Assembly (NCBI GenBank): GCA_902806565.1
Contig: CADCXA010000027.1
Coordinates: 1,178,001-1,242,000, forward strand
Direction: 5' to 3'
DNA: 64,000 bases
Source: Hypoxylon rubiginosum
Taxonomy: Eukaryota; Ascomycota; Sordariomycetes; Xylariales; Hypoxylaceae
The notes beneath the pieces are model-generated. The model was not told the DNA's origin, did not search any database, and saw nothing but the letters and a program-made list of their open reading frames with translations. Each line of letters starts with the position of its first letter. Position 1 is the stretch's first letter. Below, one piece after another: positions 25,232 to 36,496 of this stretch. The translations under genes and the position numbers were made by a program.

Positions 25232-25950
25232 CTAATCATCATGCTCTTTGAAGCCCGGTTCGTCTAGTCCAGCATCCATTTCAGCTTCAGCCCAATAAGC
25301 CTCATCTTTTGACATATCTAGACAAACGTATCAGACATATTGAAAACTGGTAATTCACCTAGGTGATTTAGGGATATGAACCGTATTTGAATTCTTCGCA
25401 TCTCGGAACAGTCTCAGGCGCGTCCTTTCGAGGGCTTTCGGGGCACACTCCGTCATCGTTCGTCATCCGCTCGTGCATCACGCACCAGGAAAAATGACCC
25501 TGCCGAAAGCAAGTCTCGTTGACCGTCCTAGAGCACTCGGGGCTTTGGTGGTTAAGTTATAATGTACCTAGGCAAGCGCATTTACATGAAGAAGGATATA
25601 GGTAAGAATCGGGTTAAAAAAGGGGCGACTTACCAAGGTCTGTGTTCCTCGTCGTGATAGTCGATCTGTTCTAAAGCTTGGCCTAAATCTAGCTCTCGAT
25701 TCTCCCTCTCCTCCTGCGCCGCCATGATCTTCTTTGTCTCGGGATATGGCGAACCCATCTTTTGCAATTTATACGGGAAGGCTATAAATCGTTGTTTCCC
25801 AATAATATGACTGTTTTCAACTGGAGTTGAGATATGAAGCCAGGGACGAATGGAGGTGACTTTTACGTTCGAATCTTCTAAGAACCATTTATATTTCTCT
25901 AGTGATGGGGGTTCAATACGACATGTCTGACAGGACCCCTGTCTTAACAC
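25232..25950 (-). CDS. Unrecognised small protein, three exons
   Basis: Predicted 182-residue protein on the minus strand; exons 25950-25634, 25527-25382 and 25317-25232. I do not recognise the family. Joining the exons gives a continuous, protein-like sequence with no stops (549 nt). It has a Glu/Arg helix (AAQEERENRELDLGQALEQI), then DYHDEEHRPWTVNETC and a Cys-rich segment with C-x8-C spacing (CFRQGHFSWC), a further Cys pair, and an acidic tail ending in EHDD. There is no signal peptide or membrane helix. The first intron has a strong donor GTAAGT and ends CTCTAG; the second donor is weaker (GTTCAT). The true start is uncertain: ATG at 25950, at 25758, or in an exon further upstream. Confidence 0.55.
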
Positions 25951-26314
25951 GGCACTCAGCGTCTATGATTATCCTTGTCCTCTCAGGGCTTTGGAGACTG
26001 GTCGAATTTCTATTTAGATATGTGACAAAAAGGGCAGCCAGGACAATTCATAGGCAGTGATTATGGATTAAGTCCTATCTTAGCCCACGTCAACACAGTG
26101 TCGCTTGATGGGAGATTTGATATTACTGGAGCGGGAACGAAGATTGGGTTGAGGCTGATTTCTTTGTATTACCTCTGATGTATTTCAACTCTGTAGTTGC
26201 CCCTAAATGCTGATAATGCACAGAATGGCAAAATCACTACCCATATATGTGATTTGTCATCTCGTAGAGCCACCTTAAATTACAGCTGATGACTTTCAGT
26301 TTGTTGTGACCTGT
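25951..26314. other. Intergenic
   Basis: 364 bases between two minus-strand genes. It should hold the promoter or a missing 5' exon of the unknown gene at 25232-25950. Nothing else seen. Confidence 0.45.
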
Positions 26315-28697
26315 CTAGCTTGATTTGTTCTTTTGTTCAACTTCCTGCTCCATTTTGTGAACTTCCTCATCGTTCACACCTTGTTCGCCACCGACATCGG
26401 GCTGCTTGGCACTGTTTTTAGCAGCTTCGCGCTTTTCTTCCTCTTCCTTTTCTTGCTCTGCTAGTCGTCGCTCTTCGCGGTCAATCTCCTGCAAGTCGAT
26501 ATCCTCGAAGCCGATACGCTTGAGGATTGGTGCTGTGGCATGTCGATACAACGTATGGCCTTTAACTAGATCGCTAACGTCAATGTTCTCGACGCCCTTG
26601 ACGTTGAGTACTGGGTTCAGTCCAGCGACGCCGAACTGGATGCTGCTGCTTCTGTATAGAAAAGCAAGGATGTAATCGTTCGTGCTGTAGGCGTTGACTA
26701 CCCTTCCAGCGACCACGGAGCGAATGCGGCGCCAGTCAGCAGAGTTGCATGGAGTCGGCGCGCCTAACAACACCACATTCTCGATAAGGCCAAAGGCTTT
26801 CCGTTCAGCAAGCTGCTGAAGACACACGTATATGACCTTGGCCCCAAGTGAATATCCAATAAGTGTAACAGGTCGTTCGCCTTGCGCTTTGTTGATAAGA
26901 GCATCCGCGAGTACTTCCCCAGCTTTCTGCGCTCGTTGGTTGGCGACACTCCAAGGATTGTCAATGATACGCCTAGCTTTCTGCATATGAATTAGTACTA
27001 TATTTAAATTTCTTGTATTATTTGCAAATGGTCTATTACGTTGGGAGAAAGGGGGGGTAAACGGGTAGAAGTGGTGCGCATAACAAAAAGGCAAGGGGGT
27101 ACGAGTGAAGATAGGGGCACCAAGCAATAATTGGCAGCAAGAGTTTGCAAACATACAAGTAACCCCAATGGCCACAAGCCAGCAGTCAGAGCAGCAAAGA
27201 CGGTGCGTTTGATGATCTCCGACTTTGCATATGACCAGGCAGCAGAAGTGACCAAAGTGGTGAGCGCATTGCCCAGATTCATCAGCGCCTCAAGTTCGAA
27301 GCGAAGAGCGAAGGTCTCCTGGAAGGGGCCGACACATTTCCAAGGCTTAACCACATCATCCTCGTCGTCTAGCCAGCCAGATATGCCAATAGCAATGCGC
27401 AACCGGCGTGCATCGCTTTCGTTCTCTCCAGGCTTAAGAATTGGCACAAATGCGAAGTCCTCCACATCCCTAGTATATTGTTCCACTATAGAGTTGTTAG
27501 GTATGAAGTATCGTTTTCGAGATTTCAGAGATGGTTTTGGGTGTCAGGCATATACCGTCTTTTGGTGAGACAGGTGATAACTCATGGAGGTGGTCCGTGG
27601 CTTGGGACCGGGGTAAAAAGGGGGTACTTACTGGCTTTACTGGTCATCTTTGCACCATACGCTCCAAATAAGCCGCCTACGAGAACGCCACTTCCAGCTA
27701 ACGCACCAAGATAGCCCGCCGTAGCGGTGGCTCCTAGGCCAATTCCACCTAGGACGGTACCGAGGCCTGAAGCCAAGAGGGGCGCTGCGAGTCCTCCTGT
27801 AATCCCGATGAGAGCTGCGCCTGCGACCCCAGCAACGCCCATCTTCCACTTGCGAGCGGTGGCATTCCCCTCGGCTCTCTTCTTCGTCTCCTCGTCGGCT
27901 GACATCTTCTCTGCTGCCGTTAGGAGGCCACGGGCAACCTTCTTTTCGTCTTCCGAAAGTACTGTGGCCGACAGACCTAGGCTGGTCGTTAGATACAGCA
28001 AGAGGGTCCGCGAGTGTGCATTATAGTGCTCTAAGCTCAGAAGTAGCAGGAGCATTGAGTGAAGTATGAGCATTCTCTTCTCCTTAGCCAATTTACGTAG
28101 TCCGGTTTCGACAGGAGGATACAGCTTCAGTAGCGCGTCGGAAATGCTGTCCTCCTGCTCCTCTGTCTCAATCCCCTCTAGAGTTGGCTTGTCATTTGAA
28201 TCAGTGAGTTCCGGCTTTGCTTGCTTAGACTGGTCCTTGGCTGTTTTCCTGGAGTTGACGACTTCTCCGACACGGATAACGACACTGTCTCTCCAGTCGT
28301 CGAAGAACTCTAGCGCACTTGTCTTGAGCGAAACCATTTTCTCTTCGCTAACCTCCTTCTCTCGCTTGGCTAAATTAGCTTTCTGCTTCCCCAAGATCTT
28401 CTGCATTTCGTTGTTTCGTTCATTATCAACCGATTTCTCGATACTGGTTTGCTCGTCACCGTCATTGTTGAGTGCAGCAATTTGGTCCTCTTCTGCTCCT
28501 GTTTCCTTGGGGTCAAAGGCGTCTAGTACCCTGTTGCGCATAAGCTCAGTGACGTCGGAGATGAGAATTGTGAGCGTGCTGCGGTCCTCGGCCGTTTCTA
28601 GGACTGTGGTTAGAGACTCGCCCTCCTCCTCCTGCTTCTTAGTGTCTTCGTTGCCTCCACCCAAAAAGGTGCTGGCCTTCTGAAACATCGATGCCAT
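26315..28697 (-). CDS. DUF726 alpha/beta-hydrolase membrane protein (TMCO4/Mil1-like)
   Basis: 686 residues in three exons: 28697-27632, 27485-27157 and 26980-26315. Family members such as yeast Mil1 and human TMCO4 carry a DUF726 alpha/beta-hydrolase fold, and Mil1 works in vesicle traffic. The N-terminal third is a charged helical region with long Lys/Glu stretches. Residues ~288-350 are an exceptionally glycine/alanine-rich hydrophobic block with GxxxG spacing (GVAGVAGAALIGITGGLAAP and onward), able to form packed membrane helices. The hydrolase nucleophile motif GYSLGA puts Ser near 509, preceded by RPVTLI; the later NAYSTNDYILAFLYR and GHTLYRH are plausible Asp and His loops. The last ~70 residues are a Glu/Lys coiled coil. 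Exon junctions keep the conserved IIDNPWSVA sequence. Frames starting at 28721 use a non-ATG codon. Confidence 0.88.
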
Positions 28698-29082
28698 CTT
28701 CTTCTCTAGTCCGGATCTCAAGTATAGGGAAAGAAAGCAAGATTTCGGATTAGAGAATAAAAAACCGAATAATTATATCTATCTTGTTACACTTACACTG
28801 CCCAGTTATTTCATCGGGATCTTTGTCTACGTCATCATCAATCTAAGCCTCGATTACGGCGAATACCCCTGTTGATACATGAACCCTTTACATAAGTCAA
28901 CGGCCCGGTTGCTTGAAATAAATTCCCAGGATCGCATTCAGTTAAACCCTTTTGAAACTGTGCTAGATTAAATGAGTGTTGCATCTTGTGCTGCTATGAA
29001 GTAATGATGCGGATAATACATATAATCCCTAGAAATATATCCGATAATCGCATTTATCAATAGGGGGACACTTCTCGACCAC
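28698..29082. other. Intergenic
   Basis: 385 bases between the stop of the unknown gene at 29083 and the DUF726 start, both on the minus strand. It presumably holds the DUF726 promoter. No gene seen. Confidence 0.5.
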
Positions 29083-30049
29083 TTATGCCTCGTTTGACAG
29101 CGCTATGTTATCTGGGCGACTAGCAGACCCGAGCGTGTCCATGTACTTGCGCATAGCATCATCCGTCGCACTACCGACATAGAAGTTACCAAGCAGCTGC
29201 GCTGTCATTTCTGCATGTGTAATTACACCGAGACGTATAGCATCGTGCAGCAAGTCCAGAAGAGAGTGCTGGTTCACGGCGCGTCGGACACGCTCTGCAG
29301 TGCTCTATATCAGTACGGCTTCTCGGTCGTAGATGTGCGCTTGCGCGTGCGACTTCTGTCACAGGGAAAGTGAAATTGGTACTGACTCTTCACGACTTTG
29401 TTCCTGCTCTTCAGTATCTTAATTCGATACTTGATCAACGAAGAGGTCGGGTACTCCGTCTTTAATCCAACCTCGTGCCCGAGGCTAGTGACGATGTAGT
29501 CGAGCGGCTGGCTATCAAAGCTGAAATATTTCGGGGGCACTTTGAAGCTGTCAGCTTACCATGGCTTATTAGGCACACTGTCGAATTCTACTGTACATAC
29601 CATTTGGATCGTTCTTCAATTCCTTCGCATTAGCGACGTCGAGGTTGATATCAGACGCCTTCACTCCTGCTCCCTTCAAAGTGTCTCGGATGGTTTCGTC
29701 ATCCTCTGTTTTGGAGCTGAGCATCATCATGGGCCATGAACACACGTCTTGTGCGTCTTTTGAAGGGAAAGCTTACTGTAGATAATGATCCCTTTCTCAA
29801 ACCGAGCATCCGCCGAGTAGCACATGAGGAAGAAAGCATCGACAAAACCAACGAGCCGGATCTTTCCTGCCCATCGCTCGCCGTTTATTAATACTTCCCA
29901 AGGATGGATGTCGCTGTTCCAACTTAATTAGAGCAAAGAAACCAAGGATACGAGTAACATATAGTGACGCGGACATACTAATCGCATTCCACAGATTTAT
30001 CATGAATAGATCTGTCGAACACCTTCAATACTCGGTGGTAGGATGCCAT
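29083..30049 (-). CDS. Unrecognised protein, five exons, one doubtful junction
   Basis: Minus-strand gene I do not recognise. Exons: 30049-29979, 29922 to a contested end, 29716-29601, 29539-29387 and 29294-29083. Four of five junctions are in phase with good splice sites, and the pieces read like real protein (DIHPWEVLINGERWAGKIRL, PPKYFSFDSQPLDYIVTSLG, LLDLLHDAIRLGVITHAEMT). The second donor is the problem. The strong GTAAGC at 29776 shifts the frame and meets a stop in the next exon, while a weak donor GTTTGA at 29802 restores a full 223-residue frame. Either the weak donor is used, or a one-base change has broken the gene, or the protein is truncated. No signal peptide or membrane helix is seen. 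Confidence 0.5.
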
Positions 30050-30940
30050 TTCGTCCTCTCGTCCTCTTCGTGGTGGCCGTACTCCTCGTGGTGGCTAATA
30101 GGGATAGATAGGAGTACAGACGGAGCATCAGCAAGGGCCTACATACGACGATAAAAAGCCAACCCTATTTACCTAGAGTTGAATGGCCATAATCTAGATC
30201 CAGATATTGCCGTCTTCCTCAGCTCAGAATGTTGTTCCACATCAGGAAGCCCGGTGAAACTGGACAAGACCCCAGCCTCCAAGCCGCAGAAAAGTGAGGG
30301 GGTCAATGCAATATTACCAGCTGAAAACCCAACTTTGGCATATTTTCTGCAGCATCTTGGATGCAGCCAGCTGAGCAGCAGGACTGATTCACCCTAGCCA
30401 ATCATTACATCGCCGAACTCAAACGATTACACCGCTTCCAACATATCGCCCGACTAGAGCTAGAGGCTGCAGCGAACGACTCCTGGGCTGTATATGTTCA
30501 TATACGGATCGTAGCATCGAGAAATCAAATACGTCGAGCGCGGTGGAAATTCCACTTAGGGGGCTTCGAGCGATAGGGTTCTCATGATGTTGCAAAGTAG
30601 CAACGTTCTGCCGTTATTGGATCTCGAGACCTGGCTATAACCATGGGCACCGGTCTAGAGTTCTGTGTAGCTACTCCAAAATCCCTGCATATTGTTATTG
30701 TGAAGCCCGAAGGAAAGGTACATGCATGAAGCAATGTGATATGTCGTAGCCATTCGGCTAGTCCCCGACTCTGGTGGCCATCCTGCATGTTGTGGCTTTT
30801 AACTTGGAGTCATCTTTCAGTAAGAGCATTTAATCCCTTTAGAGACGAAAGAATCAAGCTAAAAAAAAGCATTGCCTCATTATGCTGTTCAGTTGAGCAA
30901 GTCGGATTGTCCCTAGTTATCTTTTGACAACATAGAAACA
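30050..30940. other. Divergent intergenic region upstream of the HET gene
   Basis: 891 bases between the starts of the unknown minus-strand gene and the HET gene. Short frames only (for example 30179-30397). Expected to contain both promoters. Confidence 0.5.
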
Positions 30941-33900
30941 ATGTCGAAAGCAACAGCAGAGTACGTTACGGCGAGAGCTGTCGACTTGCAAGCCAAGTCG
31001 GCAGCAGCTTTCAAGATAGCCGTCAGCAACAATCCAGATAGGGTGCGAGCTATGCTGAACCTCTGGTTCGTGCCCACGTTCAAACCCACGTTCTACAACG
31101 AGGAAGAGCGCTATTCTAAGGTGTCAGCGACGGCATCCGGCCTCGATGACATTGTGCTGCTGGACTCGTCCTTTTCGTCAGCCGTTACAGAGCCTGGGGG
31201 CCAAGAAACTCAACATCCTGTCCGAATGATCGATATTGATACGAATAATCTCGTCGAATACCCTAACATTGGGCCTCGCGGCCAGTATTGCATTCTCTCT
31301 CACAGCTGGAAGGGACGTGAAGTTAATTATAAGAACATTGACGACGCCAAATTCAGAGCCTTCAATCAGGCACTAGCGGCTGCCGAGGCCGGCAAAACTT
31401 CTCCTAAGAAGACTGCCGCTGGCATCGCTAAGCTAAATGACATCGATACCATAAAAAACCAGTGCCGACAGGACATCAATGAGCAAGTGGAGAGAATCAA
31501 GGCTTTGACAGAGGAGAGCAACGCATTGTCCGAGCTTGGTCTAAGCGACGCTAGTGACATCGTGAAGGAACTCTTGTCTCTGCGTGTCGATGTTAAGATC
31601 CTAGAAAAGGGAGATGATGGCGAAGGAGGATTTCAGAAGGCCAAGGACAATCTCGCGACAGCACTCGTTGCCCGTGATTATGGGAAGATGGAGGAAGAGG
31701 TCTTCGATCAATTCCTAAGGGACACCGGTCTTGAAGATGATAAAATTCAAGTCATCCACGGCATAACTGGCAATGTCACGGAACAGCTATCACTAGATGT
31801 AACGAATGCCGAGGAAACACTCAACGAGGAGAAGAGAAAGCAGTCAGAAGAAGTCGAGAAAGTTCGTTTCTTCGAGCGCCACGGCCACATTCGCGACGCA
31901 GTTGATGAACTGATAGGCCGCTTAGAACGAAAGAAGTCCGTCACCAAGATTGAGAAGTCCATCGAGCGATCCAAAGAGATCTTCGACAATTATCCATTCC
32001 CAAAAACAGATAAGCGATACCTGTGGATCGACTCGTGTTGTATCAATAGGGCCGACGACGGGGAATACGTTAAGAGTATCTCTGCGATGGGAGAATGGTA
32101 CAAAAATGCGGAATTCTGCCTGATTCACTTGGATACCCCAAGGAATATTCCGAAAGATCCGTTGGTGGATTGGCAGGTTCTGAAGTCTACTATAGACCCT
32201 CCGAATCCTAACATCGCCCAGTACAAGAACATCATCAACTACAAGCCGGAGTGGTCTACTCGAGCCTGGACGCTTCAGGAGCTCGTCATGAGCAAGGCGA
32301 CCTACTACGTTAATTCGGCGTGGGAACTTCTTCCTAGACCAGTGGATACTGTTGGGCCATGGTATCATCTATCCCCCTTTGTTTATCTCTACACTAGTGT
32401 GGATACCAACAACCCGTACTCCTCCGTCCTGAGCGGTGGGGATAATAAGAAACTCCTAGCGGGAGTTCTAGATAATAGTGGTATCAAGGTAAGTCACATC
32501 GCGCCTTTCCTTTTGCCTCAGTTTATGGTATATCGATATTCTCACGCCTCTCCTCTTCTTCCCCTTTAAGCTAGGCACCTAACTTACACTCAACGCAGTA
32601 CTGCCTTAAGGAGCTTCCCGTAGAAGAGGAATCAATTATCATCGCACAGAAGCTCATCGCCATGCTTGAAATTCTGGACTTTCGTCTTCCTAGAGATATT
32701 GAGATGGAGACGGCAAGATCTCGAATTACCCAATCGGTCTACATCGCCGTCTCAGGCTTGACAGCATCCAGCGAAGACCCAGGTAGCAATGGGAAGCGGC
32801 TACTCGACAGTATTTTGGAAGCACTTCACCCATACCTATCTAATTCCAAAGTCTACTCTCTCGCAGAACGTGCGCGATATGCCATTAACATCCTTCTAAA
32901 ATGCCTAGTCAGTCTCCTCGAAGTTCCTGTCATTTATGACAGGAGCTACGTCGCTGCTTTCGGAAAGGTGCAAAACCTAGAGCTTTGGCGAAAGGGGCTC
33001 GTCAGGAGTCGATTCTCAACCCACCATGCCATGTCTCTCCTCAGCGGAAGAAATGCAACTGTTGTTACCGACTTCGCATATTGCCTTATGGGGATGCTTG
33101 GGGTTAGGTTTCCCGTCTTCCCCGCAGAAGGCTTGACGAAGGCTCTTTCTAGACTGCTAGATGAAGTAGTTATTTCTTCAAACGATGTATCCGTTTTCAA
33201 TTGGACCGGGAAGCAATATGGCAGTCATATCCGAGGGCGCTCACTCTATCCATCGTTGCCTGAGGCATACAACATCAGCAAAGACGAAGAGCGCAAGAAG
33301 AAGAGAAACGAAAAGTTGACAGAGCTTGTCCAGCTCGAGCGGTACGAAAAAATGACCGACTTTTTGGCCATATCCGGGATGCTCGTCTCTGCCATCACAT
33401 TTGTGAAGGAGCGGCAAAAGAAGGACATACCTCTGCGCTGGGTAGTGGAGATACTGCGGGTTATCAAGAGAGCCGAGTTCGAACAACTCAGGCCGCATAT
33501 CACCAACATTGGGAAGATTCTCAAGTATATCGAAACGGCATTCGATTCTAAGTCGGTCGCTACGTCCCAGGCTGCCAATTCACCTTCGACGTCCAACCTC
33601 AGAAACCCTACCATAGGAGTCGGCGAAGATGCTTCCAAGCAGAGTGCTACTTCCCCCTCTTCATTTGGCTCATTCTCTCCTCAGATCAAGACGCCCTCCC
33701 TGCCTAAGGATTTGCCGTCTTTCAAGGCTCCCAAATTCGGCCGCAAGAAGACTGAGCCCGAGACAGCATCGCCAAAAGCATCGTCACAGCAATCGTCCAG
33801 TCGAGGCTTTGGAGGCTTCAAGTCCCCATCGTTGAAAAGCTTTGGCAGAAAAGAGTCCGAGACTTCCCAGGCCAGCGTACCACCAACGGAATTTGGGACG

Positions 33901-35659
33901 CCAGTCAATGAGCCAGAAGCTGCTAGCTTATCATCGCCGCCTGCGACACCATCATTGACAATATCTGATGCTCAATCCCATCCATTGGACAGCGAGGTGT
34001 TTTCTTACATCAAACGCGTCGAGGGCGTTGAAGGAGACGAAGGCGATGATAAGGGAAGAAATGTGCCAATATCAGCCGCGCCAGAGTTACCGGGAGAGTT
34101 AGGAAAGGTACTAGCGGAAATTCCAGAGCGCAAGTTCGAGAAGCCGTACAAGAGGTCTGAGGAGTTCGATACCATGATCTCGCCCAACCCCATCATTATC
34201 AAGAACTCGGGGATTGAGGGCCTGTTCGATATCCAACGAGTGGTCGTATCAATGGCTCAGCCCGACAAGCTCCGCCGGCAGGTGAGAAATGCCGTCAGCC
34301 CACACCAAAAAATTACCGGCTGGTGTGTAATTAGTACCGGGTTTGCTAGTGAGTCCCTCCCAATTATTCGCTCCCCCTTTTCTGGCGTTGTACTCTTCAA
34401 CCTTCAACTTGCCCTCCGGACTTTTTCGAGAGACCCGTCTATCGAATTACCCAAATTATATTAAAAGTTTTCCGCAATTGGCCGTCGCTAACTTTAGATT
34501 TGTAGCGGTCATGGTTAGTTTCTCATGCCCTAAGTCTATCCTAGCAAAGGAGCTCGACATCGTGCAAGCGGTAGAGGACAAGGTGCTCAAAGGGAAGACC
34601 CAAGAAGACCCCAACAGCAAAGAAGACTCGCACGGAGATGACAGCTCGCAAATCAACCAGAGCCAAGCACAGAAGACAGAAACAGCCTGGCAAAAAAATA
34701 TCAAGGATCGATTGAAATTCTCCAAGTCTGACAAGGACGACAAGGGCACCAGCTCAGACGAGTCAGTCTTCAAAGAGTACGAAGCCGAGGGCGACAGAGT
34801 AAGCAGGATGATCAAGTTCGTTCAGGAGTCCAACCTGACGGAGGTGGCGGGTGAATGGGTTCTCGCGCGATTCTCAGGCGTTCTGGGCGCGAAGTGGTTT
34901 CTCTGCTACTTGGAACTAGGCGGTTCCGGCCGCGATTTCTACGGGCAAAGGATACCAACCGACGAGATTGACTTTCATAATGCTTCTCCCGAGAGGGGCC
35001 TTCTCAAGTACTGGGAGTACTACAGTGAGTACCTTACACAAGAGTCCTTCTCCAGCAGAACTAGCCCCCCGATACTTACCCCTAGCTCATCGCGAGCACT
35101 AAGGATGACATCCGCTGACTACGAAACCCCGCAGTGATGGAGAAGAAGTACAGGCTATGCAGTATCCTGCAGAAGCTAATGGACAGCAAAGACTGGGGCA
35201 ACCTGAAGGCGGAGATGGGCCAGAACCTCGCCAAGCGGATCACCAAGGAGATTTCCGGCACCGGCACCGGCACCGGCGACGGCGAAGAACAGGAGAGAGG
35301 CGACCCCGACGCCGCCGACTCCGACGCCGAGGAGGGCGCCGAGAGCAGCTTGCTAAAGGACCTCGGCGGCATGGCGCTGAGCATGGCCGGGGCCGGCCTC
35401 ATCCAGCAGTTCTACGAGTGGCGCGCGGAGCGCCTGCAGAAGAGCCTCAGCGCCGACGTGCTCAAGAAGTTCCCCGCGCACATCCAGACGGCGATGGAGG
35501 CCCTCGACGATAACAAGGATCTGATGCCTTCTAGTATGTTTTTTTTTTCTACCCCTCGACGACCCCTGTCTATGCCGGTAAAGACAGAAAGGAAGAACAA
35601 AATTGCTAACTCTCACCGTTCTAGTGTTTCATTCGGCGAAGAAAGTTCACATGTTCTGA
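30941..35659 (+). CDS. Giant HET-domain protein with split HET domain
   Basis: 1,416 residues in five exons: 30941-32488, 32599-34348, 34506-35024, 35135-35533 and 35625-35659. HET domains trigger regulated cell death in vegetative incompatibility. The three HET motifs are present: YCILSHSWKG (115-124), YLWIDSCCINR (360-370) and WSTRAWTLQELV (438-449). Motifs 1 and 2 are separated by ~235 residues, mostly a Lys/Glu coiled-coil-like insert (about 150-355). In typical HET domains the gap is far shorter. A long helical region follows, then a Ser/Pro-rich part with a doubled FGRK motif (residues ~884-940). Exon 4 encodes GTGTGTGDGEE, an acidic stretch and a short glycine-rich hydrophobic segment, LGGMALSMAGAGLIQQF. 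No NACHT, ankyrin or WD repeats are seen. Exon 4 is much more GC-rich than its neighbours. Confidence 0.88.
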
Positions 35660-36496
35660 AATCCATTAATTTCACCCTCTTCCTTTTGGTCGTGTGCACT
35701 TTGGAAGTATGGATCGGATTTCATTATGCAGTAACTATAACATTTGGAGGTAAAAAGATATGAGGCGAAGCTGGCCAAAGTTCGCAGAAATGAGGGTGAC
35801 AGTCGGTCGAAGATTGTAATTCAGCTCATGGATTTCTTGCTATATGTCACATTCATTAGTTACCTGTGTTGTTAAATCAGGTATATAGTGGACATGCTTG
35901 CTTAAACCTCGTCAACGATTGCGTCGTGAAGGGTGTCATCTGCCGTAGCCTAAGCTCTCATGGATTGTATTTACGATTTACAACTAAATTTAAGTATTTT
36001 GTTGCGTACCTAGGTAGCTTTATGCTCTGTAGAGAACTTTCAGCTCGCCTTTATTGAAATAGTTAGAGAATATGAAAATATCCTCACAAAATGATATAAT
36101 TTACCTATGCCTAGATATCCGAGATACTTGAACTGTTTGTACTAGTTTGATTAGACTTGACAATATATTATGCACGTCAAGGGATGGTTCAAATAATGCT
36201 TTGTATTCATGAATAAGCTGCATGGCTGCAGTATATACGGCACCTGTGTTCTAATAGGCAGTCCACCCTAAAGTAACAATTCCAGTCCTTTCCTATGTCG
36301 GGTATTGGATGTGCTCTAAATCAAACTCCGTGTGCCGCAAATGTGTCAGTGATGACCTTCAAATCTAGTAGTGTTTGATGTCAGGCGCCTAACGCCGAGT
36401 TCATCAAGTCTTGTATGCTAATCGAATCTCATGCAGATCATACCCTCTTGTCTGGGAGGGGGAAAATAAAAGGCTCTGCTCATTGGCAGCTAGCTC
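35660..36496. other. Intergenic, convergent 3' ends
   Basis: 837 AT-rich bases between the HET gene and the F-box gene. No gene seen. Confidence 0.55.

Noticed and set aside
28066..28683. 205-codon plus-strand Ser/Leu-rich frame
   Set aside because: Antisense shadow of the DUF726 first exon.
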